A stretch of DNA of 64,000 nt from Mycolicibacterium sp. CR10. GTDB lineage: Bacteria; Actinomycetota; Actinomycetes; Mycobacteriales; Mycobacteriaceae. The DNA is taken from positions 1-64,000 of the forward strand of contig NZ_STGE01000081.1 of NCBI RefSeq assembly GCF_005222675.1, given 5' to 3'. The position numbers and the translations under genes are program-made. The notes below the pieces were generated by a model. The model was not told the origin of the DNA. It made no database searches and saw nothing but the letters and a program-made list of their open reading frames with translations. Positions 1 to 11,061 of this stretch are shown one piece after another; positions within the stretch are counted from its first letter, which is position 1, and each line of letters starts with the position of its first letter.

Positions 1-1
1 A

Positions 2-1606
<1,605 letters not shown>

Positions 1607-1782
1607 CGACCGACAGAGGTCCGGCGCTTGGATACAAGCCATCGCCCGCACGTGGTGGTGTCGATGCCCGCCCCGGCGCACCGGAGAAGGCAGTGCCTTG
1701 CCACCCCGGCGAAATTGTCCGCGACGATCCCGGCGGCTAGCGCGAAATGGCGTTCTCTCAGCAGGATTGGGCCACCTGCGCG

Positions 1783-2853
1783 TTAGCTGCCGCCCAGGCC
1801 GGGAACGATGTCGTCGAGACTGAAGTTGACCGGGCGGTCGAGCTGCTCAAACGTGCATGAGCGAGGATTGCGGTCCGGACGCCAGCGATTGAATTGCGCG
1901 GTGTGCCTGAAGCGCTCACCCTCCATGTGGTCGTAGCGCACCTCGACGACCAACTCGGGCCGCAACGGCACGAAGGAAAGATCCTTGCCCGCGTTCCAGC
2001 GGGAGCCGCCTCCGTAGCGGCGCACCACGTCAGGATCCACATGCGCCGCCCAGTTCCACGGATGGTCGTCGAATGTCGTTACCAGCGACTGCAGTTCGGT
2101 GAAAAGTTCGCGGCGACGGGCCATCGGGAACGCGCCGATGACACCCACCGATGCCAGGCTGCCATCGTCCTTGTAGAGCCCCAGCGTCAGTGACCCGACG
2201 GCGTCGGGCCCGGATTTGTGCAGCCGGTACCCGGCCACCACGCAGTCCGCGGTGCGGGCATGCTTGATCTTGAACATCGCCCGCTTGTCCGGCAGGTACA
2301 GGCCGTCCAGAGGCTTGGCGATGACGCCGTCCAGACCCGCTCCCTCGAACTCCGAGAACCAGCGCTCCGCGATGTCCGCATCCGTGGTCGCCGGCGTCAC
2401 GTGGAACGTCGGCCCGCAGCCGGCGAGCGCATCGACGAGCGCGTCGCGACGCTCCCGGAACGGCCGGCAGGTGTAGTCGGTGTCGCCGAGCGCCAAGAGA
2501 TCGAACGCGATGAAGGCCGCGGGTGTCTGCCCGGCGAGCATGCGGACCCGCGACTCGGCGGGGTGCAGCCGCAGTTGCAGCGCCTCGAAGTCGAGTCCGT
2601 TGGCGGTGGCGATCACGATCTCGCCGTCGATGACGCAGCGTTCGGGCAATTCGGCGCGCGCCGCGTCGACAAGCTCCGGGAAATACCGCGTCATCGGCCG
2701 TTCGTTGCGGCTACCCAGCTCCACCTCGTCGCCGTCGCGGAACAGGATCGACCGGAAGCCGTCCCACTTCGGTTCGTAGGAGGCCGATGGCGGGATGGCT
2801 GGTACTGATTTCGACAGCATCGGCGACACCGGGGGCATGACGGGCAGCTGCAC
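1783..2853 (-). CDS. ligC: ATP-dependent DNA ligase, LigC type (chromosomal paralogue)
   Basis: This encodes a small ATP-dependent ligase of about 356 residues. The nucleotidyl-lysine motif YEPKWDGFR puts the catalytic lysine near residue 29. Further nucleotidyltransferase motifs follow (CVIDGEIVI, FEGAGLDGVIAK, FKIKHARTADCV) and then an OB-fold region ending in WRPDRNPRSC. LigC ligases seal nicks and act in back-up end joining or base repair. The GTG at 2853 is chosen because it gives the same N-terminus as the copy at 25078-26151; a TTG at 2874 is possible. It is much closer to that element-borne copy than to the interrupted ligC at 20509/29897. Confidence 0.9.
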   Translation of the reverse strand: MQLPVMPPVSPMLSKSVPAIPPSASYEPKWDGFRSILFRDGDEVELGSRNERPMTRYFPELVDAARAELPERCVIDGEIVIATANGLDFEALQLRLHPAESRVRMLAGQTPAAFIAFDLLALGDTDYTCRPFRERRDALVDALAGCGPTFHVTPATTDADIAERWFSEFEGAGLDGVIAKPLDGLYLPDKRAMFKIKHARTADCVVAGYRLHKSGPDAVGSLTLGLYKDDGSLASVGVIGAFPMARRRELFTELQSLVTTFDDHPWNWAAHVDPDVVRRYGGGSRWNAGKDLSFVPLRPELVVEVRYDHMEGERFRHTAQFNRWRPDRNPRSCTFEQLDRPVNFSLDDIVPGLGGS

Positions 2854-2897
2854 CTGTCCATTGTCGCCTCGCAAGCCGGGCGCCCACCGGCCGGGAT

Positions 2898-4559
2898 TCA
2901 GGACCAGGACTCGTCCAGTTCGCCGAGCGAGGCGATCAGGGCGCTGTTCGCGCTGTAGTCGACGGGGCAGGCGATGACGCTGACGGTGTCTGCCGCCAAC
3001 GCCTCGGTCAGTGTGGGCAGCAGCTCGTCGGCCGAGGCGATGCGATACCCCTTGGCGCCGAAGCTCTCGGCGTAGGCGACGAAGTCGGGGTTGTCGAAGC
3101 GGGTATCGACGTTGTGCCCGATCTCGAGGTCCATCTTCCAGCTGATCAGCCCGTACGCATCGTCGACCCAGATGAGGATCACCATCGGCGTTCCGATGCG
3201 CAGCGCGGTCTCGATCTCCTGCGAATTCATCAGGAAGGATCCGTCACCGGTCGCGACAAGCACGTTCGCCGACGGCCTCGCGATCTTGGCGGCGATGGCA
3301 CCCGGAACCGTCCACCCCATCGTCGACAGCCCGTTGGAGATCAGGCAGGTGTTCGGTTCAAAGGTGGGATAGAGCCTGGCCATCCACATCTTCAAGGCGC
3401 CGGTGTCCACGAGCGCGATGTCATCGCGGCCCAGCGCGGTCCGGGTATCGGCGACAATGCGCGCGGGCGTCAACGGGAAACTGCCGTCGGCGCGGCCGCG
3501 GTCGAGTTCGTCGGAGAGCAACTCTCGAATACGTTCGTGGCCCGACGAATACGGCTGATCGCGCACTACCGCCGCGGCCAGGGCGTCGAGGCAGCGCCCG
3601 ATGTCGGCGTGCAACCCCACCGCGACGTCGTAGTGGACGTCGACCTCTGCCGGGAATCGGTGGATGTGGATGATCTTCGTGTCGCCGCGCGGGTTGATGC
3701 GAACGGGGTCGAACTCCTGCAATTCGTAGCCGGCAGCGACGATGACGTCCGCCTGGTCGAACCCGAAGTTGACGTAGTCGTGACGCATGAAGCCGACGGC
3801 CCCGAGCGCCAGCGCGTGATCGTCGGCGATGATGCCCTTGCCGTGAAACGTCGTGGCCACCGGCATGCCGAGGGACTCGGCGAACCGGCGCACCGCCGCG
3901 GAGGCGTCGCCGCGGGCGGCGCCGTGTCCGGCGAGCAGGACCGGATTGCGTGCCGAACTCAGGATCTCTGCGGCGCGCGCAATCTGGGCCGCCGACGGAT
4001 CGTCGGGCCGCGGCACGTTGACGCGCAGCGGGGTGGAGTCTTCGGGGGCATCGGCTTCCTCGACGTCCTCGGGGACAGCGAGGTAGACGGCCCCGGGCCG
4101 TTCGGTTTGTGCGAGCTTGAACGCCTTGCGGACCATTTCCGGCACCGCGCCCGGTGTGGCGACCAGAGCCGACCACTTGGTGACAGGAGCGAACATCGCC
4201 ACCAGATCAACGCTTTGGTGGGACTCCTTGTAACTGCGTGCCATCCCGACCTGTGCCGAAAGAGCCAGCACCGGCGTCGAATTCGTGGTGGCGTCGGCGA
4301 CGCCGAGAAGGAGGTTGATCGCGCCGGGACCCAGGGTGGCAGAGCACACCCCGGCCTTTCCGGTCAGGCGGCCGTATACCTCGGCCATGAACGATGCGGC
4401 CTGTTCATGACGGGTGAGCACGTAGTCGATCGACGATCTCGATAGCGCGTCGATCAAGCGGATGTTCTCTTCGCCGGGGATGCCAAAGACGTGGGTGACG
4501 CCCTCGTTCTCCAGGCAATCGACGATCAACTCGGCGGTGGTGCGATGCGCGTCAGGCAC
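2898..4559 (-). CDS. Thiamine-diphosphate enzyme, acetolactate synthase large-subunit-like
   Basis: The protein of about 553 residues has the three domains of the TPP-dependent acetolactate synthase/benzoylformate decarboxylase superfamily. The cofactor-activating glutamate is in RHEQAASFMAEVYGRLTG near residue 52, and the TPP/Mg motif begins GDGSFLMNS near residue 445. The frame stays open far upstream, but GTG at 4559 is the best start because it overlaps the stop of the upstream gene by 8 bases. It is co-transcribed with the GlcG/HbpS-like gene. No regulatory subunit is adjacent, so a catabolic 2-oxoacid decarboxylase or ligase role is as likely as valine or leucine synthesis. Substrate unknown. 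Confidence 0.85.
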   Translation of the reverse strand: MPDAHRTTAELIVDCLENEGVTHVFGIPGEENIRLIDALSRSSIDYVLTRHEQAASFMAEVYGRLTGKAGVCSATLGPGAINLLLGVADATTNSTPVLALSAQVGMARSYKESHQSVDLVAMFAPVTKWSALVATPGAVPEMVRKAFKLAQTERPGAVYLAVPEDVEEADAPEDSTPLRVNVPRPDDPSAAQIARAAEILSSARNPVLLAGHGAARGDASAAVRRFAESLGMPVATTFHGKGIIADDHALALGAVGFMRHDYVNFGFDQADVIVAAGYELQEFDPVRINPRGDTKIIHIHRFPAEVDVHYDVAVGLHADIGRCLDALAAAVVRDQPYSSGHERIRELLSDELDRGRADGSFPLTPARIVADTRTALGRDDIALVDTGALKMWMARLYPTFEPNTCLISNGLSTMGWTVPGAIAAKIARPSANVLVATGDGSFLMNSQEIETALRIGTPMVILIWVDDAYGLISWKMDLEIGHNVDTRFDNPDFVAYAESFGAKGYRIASADELLPTLTEALAADTVSVIACPVDYSANSALIASLGELDESWS

Positions 4560-4965
4560 GCTTCGAGCTAACCACAGCCACGCCGGCGAGGGCGCACGCC
4601 TCGTCTTCGGCGGCACTGGCGCCGCTGACACCGACTCCGCCGACGATGACGCCCTCGATCGCGATGGGGACGCCGCCACCGAAGATGACGAAGCGGCCGC
4701 CGCCGTTGGCGTGCAGACCGAAGAGTTCGCCACCCGGTGCGGCCAGGGTGGCGAGTTCGGAGGTGGCGATGCGGTTCGCGACCGCGGTGTACGCCTTGTC
4801 CACGGCGAGCACCGGCCCGGCGATCTCCGCACCGTCCATCCGGCCGAACGCGATGAGGTGGCCGCCGGCGTCCACGACAGCGGCAGATACCAGGATCGAT
4901 CGGCGTTCCGCCTCGGCGTGTGCGGCAGCGATCATCCGAAGCGCGGTCTCCAAGTCGACGGTCAT
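4552..4965 (-). CDS. GlcG/HbpS family protein
   Basis: This 137-residue protein matches the GlcG/HbpS fold (PF03928 family). It starts MTVDLETALRMI, carries the characteristic AVVDAGGHLIAFGRMDGA, and has glycine-rich strands (IEGVIVGGVGVSG) near the C-terminus. Family members include a haem-binding extracellular sensor component and many uncharacterised proteins found beside TPP or oxidoreductase genes. The start at 4965 is an ATG. Its end overlaps the downstream TPP enzyme, which suggests an accessory role in the same pathway. Function is not established. Confidence 0.8.
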   Translation of the reverse strand: MTVDLETALRMIAAAHAEAERRSILVSAAVVDAGGHLIAFGRMDGAEIAGPVLAVDKAYTAVANRIATSELATLAAPGGELFGLHANGGGRFVIFGGGVPIAIEGVIVGGVGVSGASAAEDEACALAGVAVVSSKRA

Positions 4966-5022
4966 ATCCGGATCACCACGACAACCTAACGCGATCCCAA
5001 GGTGAGCAGGGGTGTCAGTCCG

Positions 5023-5664
5023 CTACGAGCGCAGCCTTGCCAAGAGCGCGTCGAGTCCGTACTCGAAGACCGCGTCATAGTCGGTGGGGGCCTGGAGGGC
5101 TTCGACGAGCGCCCGGTCGGGCAGGGCGTCCGCCCAGAGCGACGGATCTTCCTCGTCGTGCTTGGCGCCGCGCACCGCGGAGAACTGCATGACCGCAGAA
5201 GAGATGACGTGCACCTGCACGGCGCGCAGGATGAGCGCGGCGTCGGTTCCGGTCACCCCGAGCTGTGCCAGCTGCGCCGCCAACGCTTGTTGGATGGGCA
5301 GGAATAGCTGCGGTGTGCGGTCGCGTTCATGGGCGATGCCCAGCAGGTGCTGGCGCTCGATGAGCACCCTGCGTTGCGAACGGGCCAGTGAGGCAATGCG
5401 TTCGACGGGGCCGTCGCCGTCGACAGGCAGATTCGCCAGTTCGCCGAGCAGTCGCTCGACCAGGCTGTCCAGCAGTTGGTCCCGGCCGCCGATGTGCCAG
5501 TAGATGGAGGTGACCGCCACACCGAGCCGGTCGGCGAGGTTACGCATGGTGAGTGCCTTCACGCCGTCGATCTCGATCAGCTGCGCCGCGGTCTGCAGAA
5601 TCAGTTCGGCGGAGACCCCCGGATCACCGATGGTTTTGCGAGGCGGCGGCGCCATCGGTCTCAC
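5023..5664 (-). CDS. TetR-family transcriptional regulator
   Basis: The N-terminal helix-turn-helix region (ILQTAAQLIEIDGVKALTMRNLADRLGVAVTSIYWHI) is typical TetR. The rest is a helical ligand and dimerisation domain of the TetR_C kind. Length is about 213 residues from GTG 5664; an ATG at 5655 would remove three residues. It lies directly downstream of, and overlaps by 41 bases, the Rieske oxygenase gene on the same strand. It probably represses this cluster through the perfect dyad at 7068-7082. The ligand is unknown, perhaps a substrate of the pathway. Confidence 0.88.
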   Translation of the reverse strand: MRPMAPPPRKTIGDPGVSAELILQTAAQLIEIDGVKALTMRNLADRLGVAVTSIYWHIGGRDQLLDSLVERLLGELANLPVDGDGPVERIASLARSQRRVLIERQHLLGIAHERDRTPQLFLPIQQALAAQLAQLGVTGTDAALILRAVQVHVISSAVMQFSAVRGAKHDEEDPSLWADALPDRALVEALQAPTDYDAVFEYGLDALLARLRS

Positions 5665-6988
5665 CCCCGGTCATTCGATCCGTTTCCGGCACATCGAGAT
5701 AACGTTCGAGGTTGCGGTGCATGTTGATGACGCGACGTTCCTCATTCGACAGGACGATGTGCGTCAACCCCGGCTGGTGCAGTCCACGCTGAAGCCCGGG
5801 CAGCACCGCGATGTCCTGCGTCAGAACCAGACCGGGGTGAGCCTCGTCGGCGTTGAGCCGGATGTCGGCCGGCGTGGTTCGCGGGGATCCGGGCGGCATC
5901 CTCATCCACAGGGTCATGATCAGTTCGCCTCGATCGGGATCGGCGCCGGGGCGAGAGGTCAGCACTGTCAGGTGGTCGGCATTGGTCAGCAGCGACATGT
6001 TGGGGAACACGTTGTACTGGTGGAGTCGCAGGATCTGATCGTCGGTGGCCCAGGCCAAGTCGACGCCCCGGCCCTCGGCGAAAGCCCTGGTTCGGCCGGC
6101 GATGAGCTCGCCAACGGGCACCGCGGGTTGCTGATCGGCCGGGAACGGGGTGTCCTCGGCGACGCCCATCAGCGCGCCCTGGGTGCTCACATAGGCGTCC
6201 CAGACCGCGGCGTCGTCCACGCTCTCCTTGAGGTGTGGACTGGGCACGCCATAGAGCTGTTCGGACTTCCCCGTGTGTCCCCAGATGGTCTGCGGTGCAT
6301 AGACATCGTCCATGCACCGGTGCAGCTCCGGATGCAACGTCTGGATGTGGTAGGTCTCGCTGAACCCGTCGGCGATCGTCTTCCAGTTCGCGTCGACGTC
6401 GAGCGTCATGGTGGCGTAGCAGCGGAACTCGCTCAGCCGGTTCCACGCGATGTCTTCCGGGATCGCCTCCAGGTACTCCCGCAGTGGCATCGCGGATACG
6501 TCGAGATTGACGAACACCAGTCGCTCCCAGGTGTCGACCTGCGCCGCGATGAGGGGGAACTGATCCATGGGGAGCGTGCCGAAACCCTTGCGGTGGGGTA
6601 CCCGTCGCAACGCGCCCTGCAGATCCCAGGTCCAGCCGTGATACCCGCATCGGAGTTCGCGCAACTGCGAGCCGGCCCCGGTGCACAGGGCGTTACCGCG
6701 GTGCCGGCAGACGTTCTGAAACGCCCGCAGCTCTCCGTCGTCGCCTCGTACGACGATCACCGAGTATGGCCCGCAACGGTATTCGAAGTAGTCACCGGGT
6801 TCGGCCACGTGGTCGACGGTGCAGGCGAACTGCCAGACCCTGGGCCACATCCGCTCGACCTCGAGCGCTGCGAACTCCGCTGAGTAGTAGCGCTGCGCCG
6901 GAACCAGGGTGGGCTGCTGTGGTGGCGTGCCGATGGCATCCTCCCGCTGAGAGCGAGGTGGGGAGCCGGCCTGCGCCGTCCGCGTCAT
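5624..6988 (-). CDS. Rieske non-haem iron oxygenase, alpha-subunit type
   Basis: About 454 residues. The Rieske [2Fe-2S] ligands are visible as CRH (Cys94, His96) and CGYH (Cys114, His117). The mononuclear iron site follows in the catalytic domain, with GFSETYHIQTLHPELH supplying the two histidines. Such enzymes hydroxylate or demethylate aromatic, steroid or quaternary-amine substrates using electrons from a separate reductase; no reductase gene is visible nearby. ATG 6988 is chosen because it opens the conserved N-terminus; the frame stays open much further upstream but over the divergent gene. It is divergent from the amidohydrolase and probably controlled by the overlapping tetR. Confidence 0.88.
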   Translation of the reverse strand: MTRTAQAGSPPRSQREDAIGTPPQQPTLVPAQRYYSAEFAALEVERMWPRVWQFACTVDHVAEPGDYFEYRCGPYSVIVVRGDDGELRAFQNVCRHRGNALCTGAGSQLRELRCGYHGWTWDLQGALRRVPHRKGFGTLPMDQFPLIAAQVDTWERLVFVNLDVSAMPLREYLEAIPEDIAWNRLSEFRCYATMTLDVDANWKTIADGFSETYHIQTLHPELHRCMDDVYAPQTIWGHTGKSEQLYGVPSPHLKESVDDAAVWDAYVSTQGALMGVAEDTPFPADQQPAVPVGELIAGRTRAFAEGRGVDLAWATDDQILRLHQYNVFPNMSLLTNADHLTVLTSRPGADPDRGELIMTLWMRMPPGSPRTTPADIRLNADEAHPGLVLTQDIAVLPGLQRGLHQPGLTHIVLSNEERRVINMHRNLERYLDVPETDRMTGGETDGAAASQNHR

Positions 6989-7067
6989 GACTCGTCCTTC
7001 GAAAAAGGTCGCTATCCGCCCTTGGGTCGAAACGGCTCGTGCGCTTGGCAACGCTATCATTCGACTC

Positions 7068-7082
7068 TGTAACGGTGTTACA
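7068..7082. promoter_or_regulatory. Perfect 15-bp dyad, probable TetR operator
   Basis: TGTAAC-GGT-GTTACA is a perfect inverted repeat in the divergent intergenic region between the Rieske oxygenase and the amidohydrolase. It overlaps a candidate -10 (TACATT, 7079-7084) for the rightward genes and lies 80 bp upstream of the oxygenase start. Its form and place fit the operator of the tetR at 5023-5664. The pairing is inferred. Confidence 0.65.
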
Positions 7083-7123
7083 TTCACGAAGATATCGGCT
7101 GACGCCGCGCTCGAGGAGGCAAC

Positions 7124-8884
7124 GTGTTCGACCTGAAGATCACCGGCGGGACCGTGGTGGACGGCACGGGCGCGGACCGATTCACCGCCGACGTGGCCGT
7201 CAAGGACGGCAAGATCGTGGAGGTCCGCCGCCGCGCGCCGGGCGACGCACCGCTGGAGGGCAACGCCACCGAGACGATCGACGCCACCGGAAAGATCGTC
7301 GCACCGGGCTTCGTCGACATCCACACCCACTACGACGGGCAGGTCAGCTGGGACAGCGTGCTGGAACCGTCCAGCAATCACGGGGTGACGACCGTCGTTG
7401 CCGGCAATTGCGGCGTCGGATTCGCACCGGTGCGGCCGGGCAGTGAGGAGTGGCTGATCGCCCTGATGGAGGGCGTCGAGGACATTCCGGGGACGGCGCT
7501 GACCGAGGGCATCACGTGGGGCTGGGAGAGCTACGCGGAGTACCTCGACGTGATCGGCAGGCGGGAACTGGCCGTCGACTTCGGCAGCCAGATCGCGCAC
7601 GGCACCGTTCGTGCGTACGCGATGGGGGAGCGTGGGGCCCGCAACGAAGCGGCGACCCCGGAGGACATCGCGGCGATGAGCCGATTGGTCCGCGACGCCG
7701 CCGAGGCAGGCGCACTGGGCTTTTCGTCGTCCCGCACGATTGCGCACCGCGCGATGGACGGCGAACCGGTACCGGGGACGTATGCCGCCGAGGATGAACT
7801 GTTCGCCCTCGGTCGCGCCATGGCGGCCGGTGGCGCCGGGGTGTTCGAACTGGCCCCGCAGGGCGCAGCGGGGGAGGACATCGTCGCCCCGAAGAAGGAA
7901 CTGGAGTGGATGCAGCGGCTCGGCGCCGAGATCGACTGCGCGTTGAGCTTTGCGCTGATCCAGGTCGACGCGGACCCGAATCTGTGGCGCGAACAACTCG
8001 ACATCTCGGCGGCCGCGCACGAGGCGGGCAGCCGGCTGCACCCGCAGATCGCCGCTCGCCCGTTCGGCATGCTGCTCGGCTTTCCCGGCCACCACGCTTT
8101 CACCCACCGCCCCACTTATCGAAGGTTGAAGGCCGAGTGCACGCGGGAGGAACTCGCCGCCCGGCTGGCCGAACCTGCTGTGCGGCAAGCGATCCTGTCT
8201 GAAGAGGATCTGCCGATCGACCCGAACAAGCTGTTCGACGGCATGTTCGCCCTCGCGCAGAACGTGACGGAGCGGCTGTACTACCTCGGTGAGCCGCCCA
8301 ACTATGAACCCACCGATGAGGACACCGTGGCCGCGATCGCCCGTGAACGCGGGCTGGACCCGCTGGCGGCGATGTACGACCTGATGCTCGAAGCTGATGC
8401 CGGCAACATGCTGATGTTCCCGATGTTCAACTACTCCAACGGAAACCACGACGCGATCCGCGAGATGATGACCCACCCGGCCGGCGTCCTGGGCCTCTCC
8501 GATGGTGGCGCGCACTGCAGCATGATCTGCGACGCGTCCTATCCGACCTTTCTTCTGACGCATTGGGCGCGGGACCGTCACCGCGGCGACAAGCTGCCGC
8601 TGGAGTATGTCGTGCGCAAGCAGTCTCACGACACCGCGCAGTTGTTCGGACTTACCGACCGGGGCGTCGTGGGTGTCGGAAAGAAGGCCGACCTCAACGT
8701 GATCGACATGGACGAGCTCACGCTGCACGCCCCGCGGATGGCTTTCGATCTGCCTGCGGGCGGGCACCGGTTGGTGCAGGGAGCGTCCGGTTACGACGCC
8801 ACCATCGTCAGCGGCGTCGTGACGCGCCGCCACGGCGCCGACACGGGTGCGCGTCCAGGCCGGCTGGTGCGCGGGGCGCGCTGA
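7124..8884 (+). CDS. Amidohydrolase, D-aminoacylase/N-acyl-D-amino-acid deacylase family
   Basis: About 586 residues with a beta-sandwich and TIM-barrel metallo-amidohydrolase layout. It starts FDLKITGGTVVDGTG, has the metal-binding HTHYDGQ (His67, His69), then NHGVTTVVAGNCGVGF as in D-aminoacylases, and near the C-terminus DGGAHCSMICD, which carries the likely catalytic aspartate. It should hydrolyse an amide or cyclic imide bond. The start is GTG 7124, preceded by a strong GAGGAGG ribosome-binding site. The next gene begins immediately after its stop, so these genes form an operon with the epoxide-hydrolase-like enzymes. Substrate unknown. Confidence 0.88.
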   Translation: MFDLKITGGTVVDGTGADRFTADVAVKDGKIVEVRRRAPGDAPLEGNATETIDATGKIVAPGFVDIHTHYDGQVSWDSVLEPSSNHGVTTVVAGNCGVGFAPVRPGSEEWLIALMEGVEDIPGTALTEGITWGWESYAEYLDVIGRRELAVDFGSQIAHGTVRAYAMGERGARNEAATPEDIAAMSRLVRDAAEAGALGFSSSRTIAHRAMDGEPVPGTYAAEDELFALGRAMAAGGAGVFELAPQGAAGEDIVAPKKELEWMQRLGAEIDCALSFALIQVDADPNLWREQLDISAAAHEAGSRLHPQIAARPFGMLLGFPGHHAFTHRPTYRRLKAECTREELAARLAEPAVRQAILSEEDLPIDPNKLFDGMFALAQNVTERLYYLGEPPNYEPTDEDTVAAIARERGLDPLAAMYDLMLEADAGNMLMFPMFNYSNGNHDAIREMMTHPAGVLGLSDGGAHCSMICDASYPTFLLTHWARDRHRGDKLPLEYVVRKQSHDTAQLFGLTDRGVVGVGKKADLNVIDMDELTLHAPRMAFDLPAGGHRLVQGASGYDATIVSGVVTRRHGADTGARPGRLVRGAR

Positions 8885-9865
8885 GTGGCGTTCCGGTACG
8901 ACCCACGGCACCGGCCTGCTCAGCCCGCTCTACCACCGCCGGACGCGTTCACGGTCGAGAAGGCCGTTGTCGCCGAAGGTGTTTCGCTGTCCTTCGTCCG
9001 GGAGGGCATCGGTGGGGTGCCGCTGCTACTGATCCACGGCTACCCGGAGACCAAGCGGATCTGGTGGCGCAACATCGAGGAGCTGGCGGCATCGGGTTTC
9101 GAGGTCATCGCACCCGACCTGCGGGGCTTCGGGGACAGCGACCTCCCGCCCGATGGTCAGCACGACCTCGTGACCTATTCACGTGACCTGTATGCGCTGG
9201 TGCGCGACCACCTCGGCCACGCCTCGTGTGTGATCGCGGCCAGTGACGTCGGCGGGGTCGTGGCGACCGACATGATCCACCGGTTCCCCGGGTTCGTGGA
9301 CGGGTTCTGTGTGTTCAACACCGTGCCTCCGATGGGCGTGGACTACAGCGGAATTGCGTTCGACGACATCGCCGATGGGACGGCCGTCACCGATCCGACC
9401 GGAGACTACCGGTGGATGCAGGGTGCGTTTCCCGATGAACTGGCGGCGATGCTGAGCTCCGACCAGGCGCGCAGGCAGTGGGTCGCCTCGATGTACACCA
9501 ACCGGCTGTGGGGGTCGAAGTATGCGTTCGAGCAGACGCACGTCGATTTCATGACCGAGCCGTTCGCCGACGAAGCCCGGCTGCGTGCCGGTTGGGCCAC
9601 CTACCAACTGGCCTACGGCCGCGCGATGCCCGAATTGCCGCTGATGGACGCGGTCGATGTCCGAACCCTGGTCCTCTACGGCCCGGACGACCACGCCATC
9701 GGTGAAGACTTCGTGCCTCGATGTGAGCGGGCGTTTCGCAATCGTATTGGGCCACTGGTGGTTCCGGGTGCGGGGCACTTTCTGCAGTGGGAACGCGCGG
9801 ACATTTTCGACGAGTTGCTGCCCGCTGTCTTCGGCGGTGTCGCCGGGAAGGACCCGCATCCGTGA
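8885..9865 (+). CDS. Alpha/beta hydrolase with Asp nucleophile, epoxide hydrolase/dehalogenase type
   Basis: 326 residues. The oxyanion motif HGYPET (residues 51-56) and the nucleophile elbow ASDVGG with Asp121 place it with soluble epoxide hydrolases and haloalkane or haloacetate dehalogenases rather than with serine esterases. The catalytic histidine is in GAGHFLQWE near the C-terminus. The GTG start directly follows the stop of the amidohydrolase, and its own stop overlaps the start of the next gene, so translation is probably coupled along the operon. Confidence 0.85.
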   Translation: MAFRYDPRHRPAQPALPPPDAFTVEKAVVAEGVSLSFVREGIGGVPLLLIHGYPETKRIWWRNIEELAASGFEVIAPDLRGFGDSDLPPDGQHDLVTYSRDLYALVRDHLGHASCVIAASDVGGVVATDMIHRFPGFVDGFCVFNTVPPMGVDYSGIAFDDIADGTAVTDPTGDYRWMQGAFPDELAAMLSSDQARRQWVASMYTNRLWGSKYAFEQTHVDFMTEPFADEARLRAGWATYQLAYGRAMPELPLMDAVDVRTLVLYGPDDHAIGEDFVPRCERAFRNRIGPLVVPGAGHFLQWERADIFDELLPAVFGGVAGKDPHP

Positions 9866-10995
9866 AATCGTTCCCCATCGCGGTGGCACAAGCGCAGCTC
9901 GACGATCTGCAGCGCCGCGTCGAATCCGCCCGCTGGCCGGCGGAGATCGACGGGGCGGGCTCGGACTACGGGACCGATCAGGCTTTCCTGCGCTCGGTGA
10001 TCCAGCGGTGGGCGACTGGCTACGACTGGCGGGCGACGGAGGCCGAGCTGAACCGATGGGGGTCGTTCATCACCACCGCCGCCGGGCAGCAGGTGCATCT
10101 GCTGCACGCTCGATCAGCGGACCCCGACGCCATCCCGTTGGTGCTCACCCACGGCTGGCCCGGCTCCATCGTCGAGTTTCTGGACGCATTGCCGCTGCTG
10201 GTGGGCCGCTTCCACGTCGTCGTCGTGTCGATGCCCGGCTACGGGTTCTCCGGCCCCACCCGGGAACGGGGGATCGACGTCGCCAAGGTGGCCGCCGCGG
10301 TCGCCGACGTCATGGACCAGCTCGGTTATGACCGCTTCGTGGCCCAGGGCGGCGACTGGGGCGCGCTCGTCACCCGATACCTCGGCGAGCATTTCACCCC
10401 CAATGTCGTTGCCATTCATACCAACATGCTGTTCGCGCTGCCGCCCGACGGTGCGCCGGATGCGATGGCGGGCGTCACCGAGGACGAGATCGCCGCCATC
10501 GTCCGGACGTCGGCGCAAGTGGCCAACGGCACCGCATATATGGACGTGCAGTCGACACGGCCGCACTCGGTCGGCTTCGGGCTGGACGACTCACCGATCG
10601 GACTGGCGGGGTGGATCCTGGAGAAGTTCGCCGCATGGTGCGATACCCGCGACGGGATGCCGGTGAGCACCGACCGACTGATCGACAACCTGATGATGTA
10701 CTGGCTGACGTGCACCGCGACGTCGGCCGCGCGGCTCTACTACGAATCTGAACGGGCCGGCACCGGCGCGCTGAGCCCGTGGAAGGGCCGGGTTGACGTG
10801 CCGACCGGTTACGCCGTGTACCCGTGCGAGATCCTGCAGACCCCGCGGGCCTGGGCGCAGAAGCACTACAACCTGGTGCACTACACGCACCAGGACCGCG
10901 GCGGCCATTTCGCTGCGTTCGAGCAACCCCAACTTTTCGCCGCCGATCTCAACGCGTACGGAACGGTCCTCCGCGACGCAGGTCTGTTCAGCTGA
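9862..10995 (+). CDS. Epoxide hydrolase with EHN N-terminal domain
   Basis: 377 residues, with a microsomal-type epoxide hydrolase N-terminal (EHN) segment over about the first 85 residues, then an alpha/beta hydrolase domain. HGWPG lies at 97-101, the nucleophile Asp165 in GGDWGA, and the C-terminal histidine in DRGGHFAAFEQP. Epoxide hydrolases add water to an oxirane through a covalent ester to the aspartate. GTG 9862 overlaps the previous stop as GTGA. A second Asp-nucleophile hydrolase in the same operon suggests that the pathway forms reactive epoxide or arene-oxide intermediates. Confidence 0.9.
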   Translation: MKSFPIAVAQAQLDDLQRRVESARWPAEIDGAGSDYGTDQAFLRSVIQRWATGYDWRATEAELNRWGSFITTAAGQQVHLLHARSADPDAIPLVLTHGWPGSIVEFLDALPLLVGRFHVVVVSMPGYGFSGPTRERGIDVAKVAAAVADVMDQLGYDRFVAQGGDWGALVTRYLGEHFTPNVVAIHTNMLFALPPDGAPDAMAGVTEDEIAAIVRTSAQVANGTAYMDVQSTRPHSVGFGLDDSPIGLAGWILEKFAAWCDTRDGMPVSTDRLIDNLMMYWLTCTATSAARLYYESERAGTGALSPWKGRVDVPTGYAVYPCEILQTPRAWAQKHYNLVHYTHQDRGGHFAAFEQPQLFAADLNAYGTVLRDAGLFS

Positions 10996-11061
10996 CCCAG
11001 ACGGCTGCTGTGATGACATACTTCGGGGAACCCGGTTCAGGTGCCCCGAGTCCCGCCCGCC

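Noticed and set aside
1747..1860. 37-residue plus-strand frame MAFSQQDWATCALAAAQAG...
   Set aside because: Its second half is antisense to the conserved 3' end of ligC, there is no ribosome-binding site, and similarity to anything known is not apparent.
3114..4445. 443-residue plus-strand frame opposite the TPP enzyme
   Set aside because: Shadow frame; the minus strand carries conserved TPP motifs.
5624..8911. Extension of the Rieske oxygenase frame to 8911
   Set aside because: The extra part is antisense to the amidohydrolase, and the conserved oxygenase N-terminus starts at 6988.
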